Shown in pieces: positions 62,502 to 64,000 of a stretch of 64,000 nt of DNA (position 1 is the first letter of the stretch; each line of letters begins with the position of its first letter). The notes beneath the pieces are model-generated. The model was not told the origin of the DNA. It saw only the letters and a list, made by a program, of their open reading frames with translations, and ran no database searches. Source of the DNA: Vicinamibacterales bacterium. GTDB lineage: Bacteria > Acidobacteriota > Vicinamibacteria > Vicinamibacterales > JAKQTR01. A program made the position numbers and the translations under genes. Where the stretch lies: contig JALOKU010000009.1 in NCBI GenBank assembly GCA_025456345.1, positions 62,001 to 126,000 of the forward strand, read 5' to 3'.

Positions 62502-64000
62502 GACGGCAGCTGCGCGGCCAGCGACGTGGGATCTGTGACAGGCGCCTGGCACGCGAAGTCGCGGCAGACGTACGCGGTGGACCGGCCGTCGAGCGCACCC
62601 ATCGCGGTGACGAATGGCGCCACGGCACCGAGGCGCCGCTGCCGCGCTCCGGGCGCGATGGGCACGACCACGGCGAACGGCAGGAAACGCGCCGCCGCCA
62701 CGCGCTCGAGCGCCTCCCTCGAGGGGTCGCCGGCCGCCCCGACAATCGCGATCTGCTGCACGCCCGCGTGCCACGCCGAGAGGCCCGCCAGCATCATCGG
62801 CACGCTGCGACCGGCCCCGGTGATCCGGGCCGCCGCGCCCTGGAAGGTCCGCTCGATGCGGGCCCGCCAGACCGGGTCGCCCGTCAGATGCGCCAGCACG
62901 ATCAGGTTCGACACCGCCACCGACGTCGCCGACGGCTCCGCCCCGTCGTAGTCCTCCTTCATGCGGAGGATGACGGAGGCGTCCCGGCCCGTGGTGGCAT
63001 ACCAGCCGCCCGCGCCGTCGTCCCAGAACAGTTCGTCCTGCCGGCGCTGAAGCTCCAGCGCCCACTCGAGCCACGCGGGATCGCCGTCGGCCTGGACGAG
63101 CTCGAGCAGTCCCCACACGAGGCACGCGTAGTCTTCGGCATACGCCTCGATCGCCACGTCGCCCTCGCGGTAACGGCGGAACAGCGTCTGGCTGGCAGGC
63201 TGCCACATCGTGGCTCTCAGGAACGTCGCGGCCCGCCTGGCCGACTCGAGATGGGCGTGGTTTCGCAACACGCGGAATGCCCTGGCAAAGGCGGCGATCA
63301 TCAAGCCGTTCCAGGCCGTGAGGATCTTGTCGTCGCGAAGGGGACGCGGGCGACGGGCACGCGCGTCGTACATCGCCTGCCGTGCCCGCGCGAGGCGACC
63401 CTCGGCGTCATTGACGCCGAGCCCGTGGTCCGAGGCCGCCTGCGCAGTGGGCGACGCAAGGTAGAGCAGGTTCTTCCCGGTGAACTCGCCATGCGGGTCG
63501 AACGGCGCATTGCCGCCGGGCTCGATGCCGAACCGCGCGCGCACGAGCGGGGCATCCTGCCCCAGCAGCGCGTCGAGCTCCGCGGCCGTCCACAGGTAGA
63601 AGGCGCCTTCGGACTTGCGCGCGCCGGCGGTGCCCGCCTCCTCAGGCGGCAGGCTGTCGGCGTCCTCGGCCGAGTAGAATCCCCCGCCGGGGTCCGTCAT
63701 CTCGCGCGAGACATAGCGCAGCGTATCGGCGGCGGCGGCGGCGAACTCCGGGATTCCCGCCGCCTGGTGCGCTTCGAGGTACGCCAGCACCAGCTGGGCC
63801 TGGTCGTAGAGCATCTTCTCGAAGTGCGGCACGCGCCAGTCGGCATCCACCGCGTAACGATGAAACCCTCCGCCGAGGTGGTCGCGCATGCCGCCGTCGG
63901 CCATGGCGCGAAGTGTACGCACCGCCATGTCGAGGGCGGCCGCATGGCCCGAGCGCCTGGACTCGCGCAGCAGGAACAGCAGTTCCGCGGGCCGCGGGAA
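62498..64000 (-). CDS. DUF255/YyaL-type protein (thioredoxin-fold N-terminus beyond window), partial
   Basis: The visible 500 residues are the C-terminal part of a YyaL/spermatogenesis-associated-20-type protein; the frame is open to the window edge, and the N-terminal thioredoxin-like DUF255 domain lies outside. Landmarks are GGMRDHLGGGFHRYAVDADWRVPHFEKMLYDQAQL, GGGFYSAEDADS, EGAFYLWT, LRDDKILTAWNGLMIAAFARAFRVL, EDYACLVWGLLELVQAD and EPSATSVAVSNLI, all typical of the N-acylglucosamine-epimerase-like barrel. The function is unsettled. ATGA overlap with the peptidase-MA gene. Confidence 0.92.
   Translation of the reverse strand, partial: FPRPAELLFLLRESRRSGHAAALDMAVRTLRAMADGGMRDHLGGGFHRYAVDADWRVPHFEKMLYDQAQLVLAYLEAHQAAGIPEFAAAAADTLRYVSREMTDPGGGFYSAEDADSLPPEEAGTAGARKSEGAFYLWTAAELDALLGQDAPLVRARFGIEPGGNAPFDPHGEFTGKNLLYLASPTAQAASDHGLGVNDAEGRLARARQAMYDARARRPRPLRDDKILTAWNGLMIAAFARAFRVLRNHAHLESARRAATFLRATMWQPASQTLFRRYREGDVAIEAYAEDYACLVWGLLELVQADGDPAWLEWALELQRRQDELFWDDGAGGWYATTGRDASVILRMKEDYDGAEPSATSVAVSNLIVLAHLTGDPVWRARIERTFQGAAARITGAGRSVPMMLAGLSAWHAGVQQIAIVGAAGDPSREALERVAAARFLPFAVVVPIAPGARQRRLGAVAPFVTAMGALDGRSTAYVCRDFACQAPVTDPTSLAAQLPS

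Overview
The window is a single stretch of high-GC bacterial chromosome (roughly two-thirds G+C by eye) with tightly packed genes and no rRNA, tRNA, CRISPR array, transposase or prophage that I could find. Multihaem c-type cytochromes, a Sec-exported (clade II type) nitrous oxide reductase, secreted beta-propeller and GH127 proteins with outer-membrane-style barrels, an RND pump and many secreted serine hydrolases suggest a Gram-negative soil or sediment bacterium. The gene set fits Acidobacteriota of the Vicinamibacteria type, but that is inference; no taxonomic marker is present.

Region 1 (1-5.5 kb, minus strand) is an electron-transfer block: a NapC/NirT-type cytochrome cut by the window edge, a b561-like membrane cytochrome, an eleven-haem cytochrome with a C-terminal membrane anchor, two small Cys-containing proteins and a radical SAM protein whose cluster cysteines have a non-standard CX10CX2C spacing. 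Region 2 (5.6-17 kb, plus strand) diverges from it across a perfect 18-bp palindrome. It encodes a GltD-like iron-sulfur flavoprotein, a Tat-type Rieske protein, a fused cytochrome b and a five-haem cytochrome c, followed by nosZ, a NosB-like membrane protein, nosD, nosF, nosL and nosY. The bc-like module probably carries electrons from quinol to NosZ in place of the NosR/NosG/NosH proteins of other lineages, which are absent. A DUF5916 barrel protein and a Crp/Fnr regulator lacking FNR-type cysteines follow.

Region 3 (20-35 kb) holds a canonical radical SAM protein with a histone-like tail, a GNAT-like protein, a PspF-like sigma-54 activator with a Cys cluster divergent from an NFU Fe-S carrier, and a TetR / periplasmic adaptor / RND operon in which the inner-membrane pump and the TolC-type channel are one 1601-residue reading frame. 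A HerA-like ATPase, a phytase-like propeller protein and an MBL-fold hydrolase follow. Region 4 (35-39.5 kb) is clpS-clpA-grpE and a secreted aldose epimerase.

Region 5 (39.8-50.5 kb) appears to concern small carboxylates: a Cache-PAS-CBS-DUF294 signalling protein and a phosphoesterase converge on a minus-strand run encoding a P-loop protein, a three-gene 2-oxoacid:ferredoxin oxidoreductase (VorB type), a rubrerythrin-like protein, a porin, a DUF485 protein and an ActP-type symporter. Region 6 (50.7-64 kb) contains a single-domain chromate transporter, small unknown genes, secreted serine hydrolases, a minus-strand sugar operon (GH127, CutC, cupin, hydrolase, beta-hydroxyacid dehydrogenase), a dCMP deaminase, a Uma2 protein, a TPR/peptidase-MA protein and a DUF255 (YyaL-type) protein cut by the right edge. 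Most other long reading frames are GC-driven antisense shadows.
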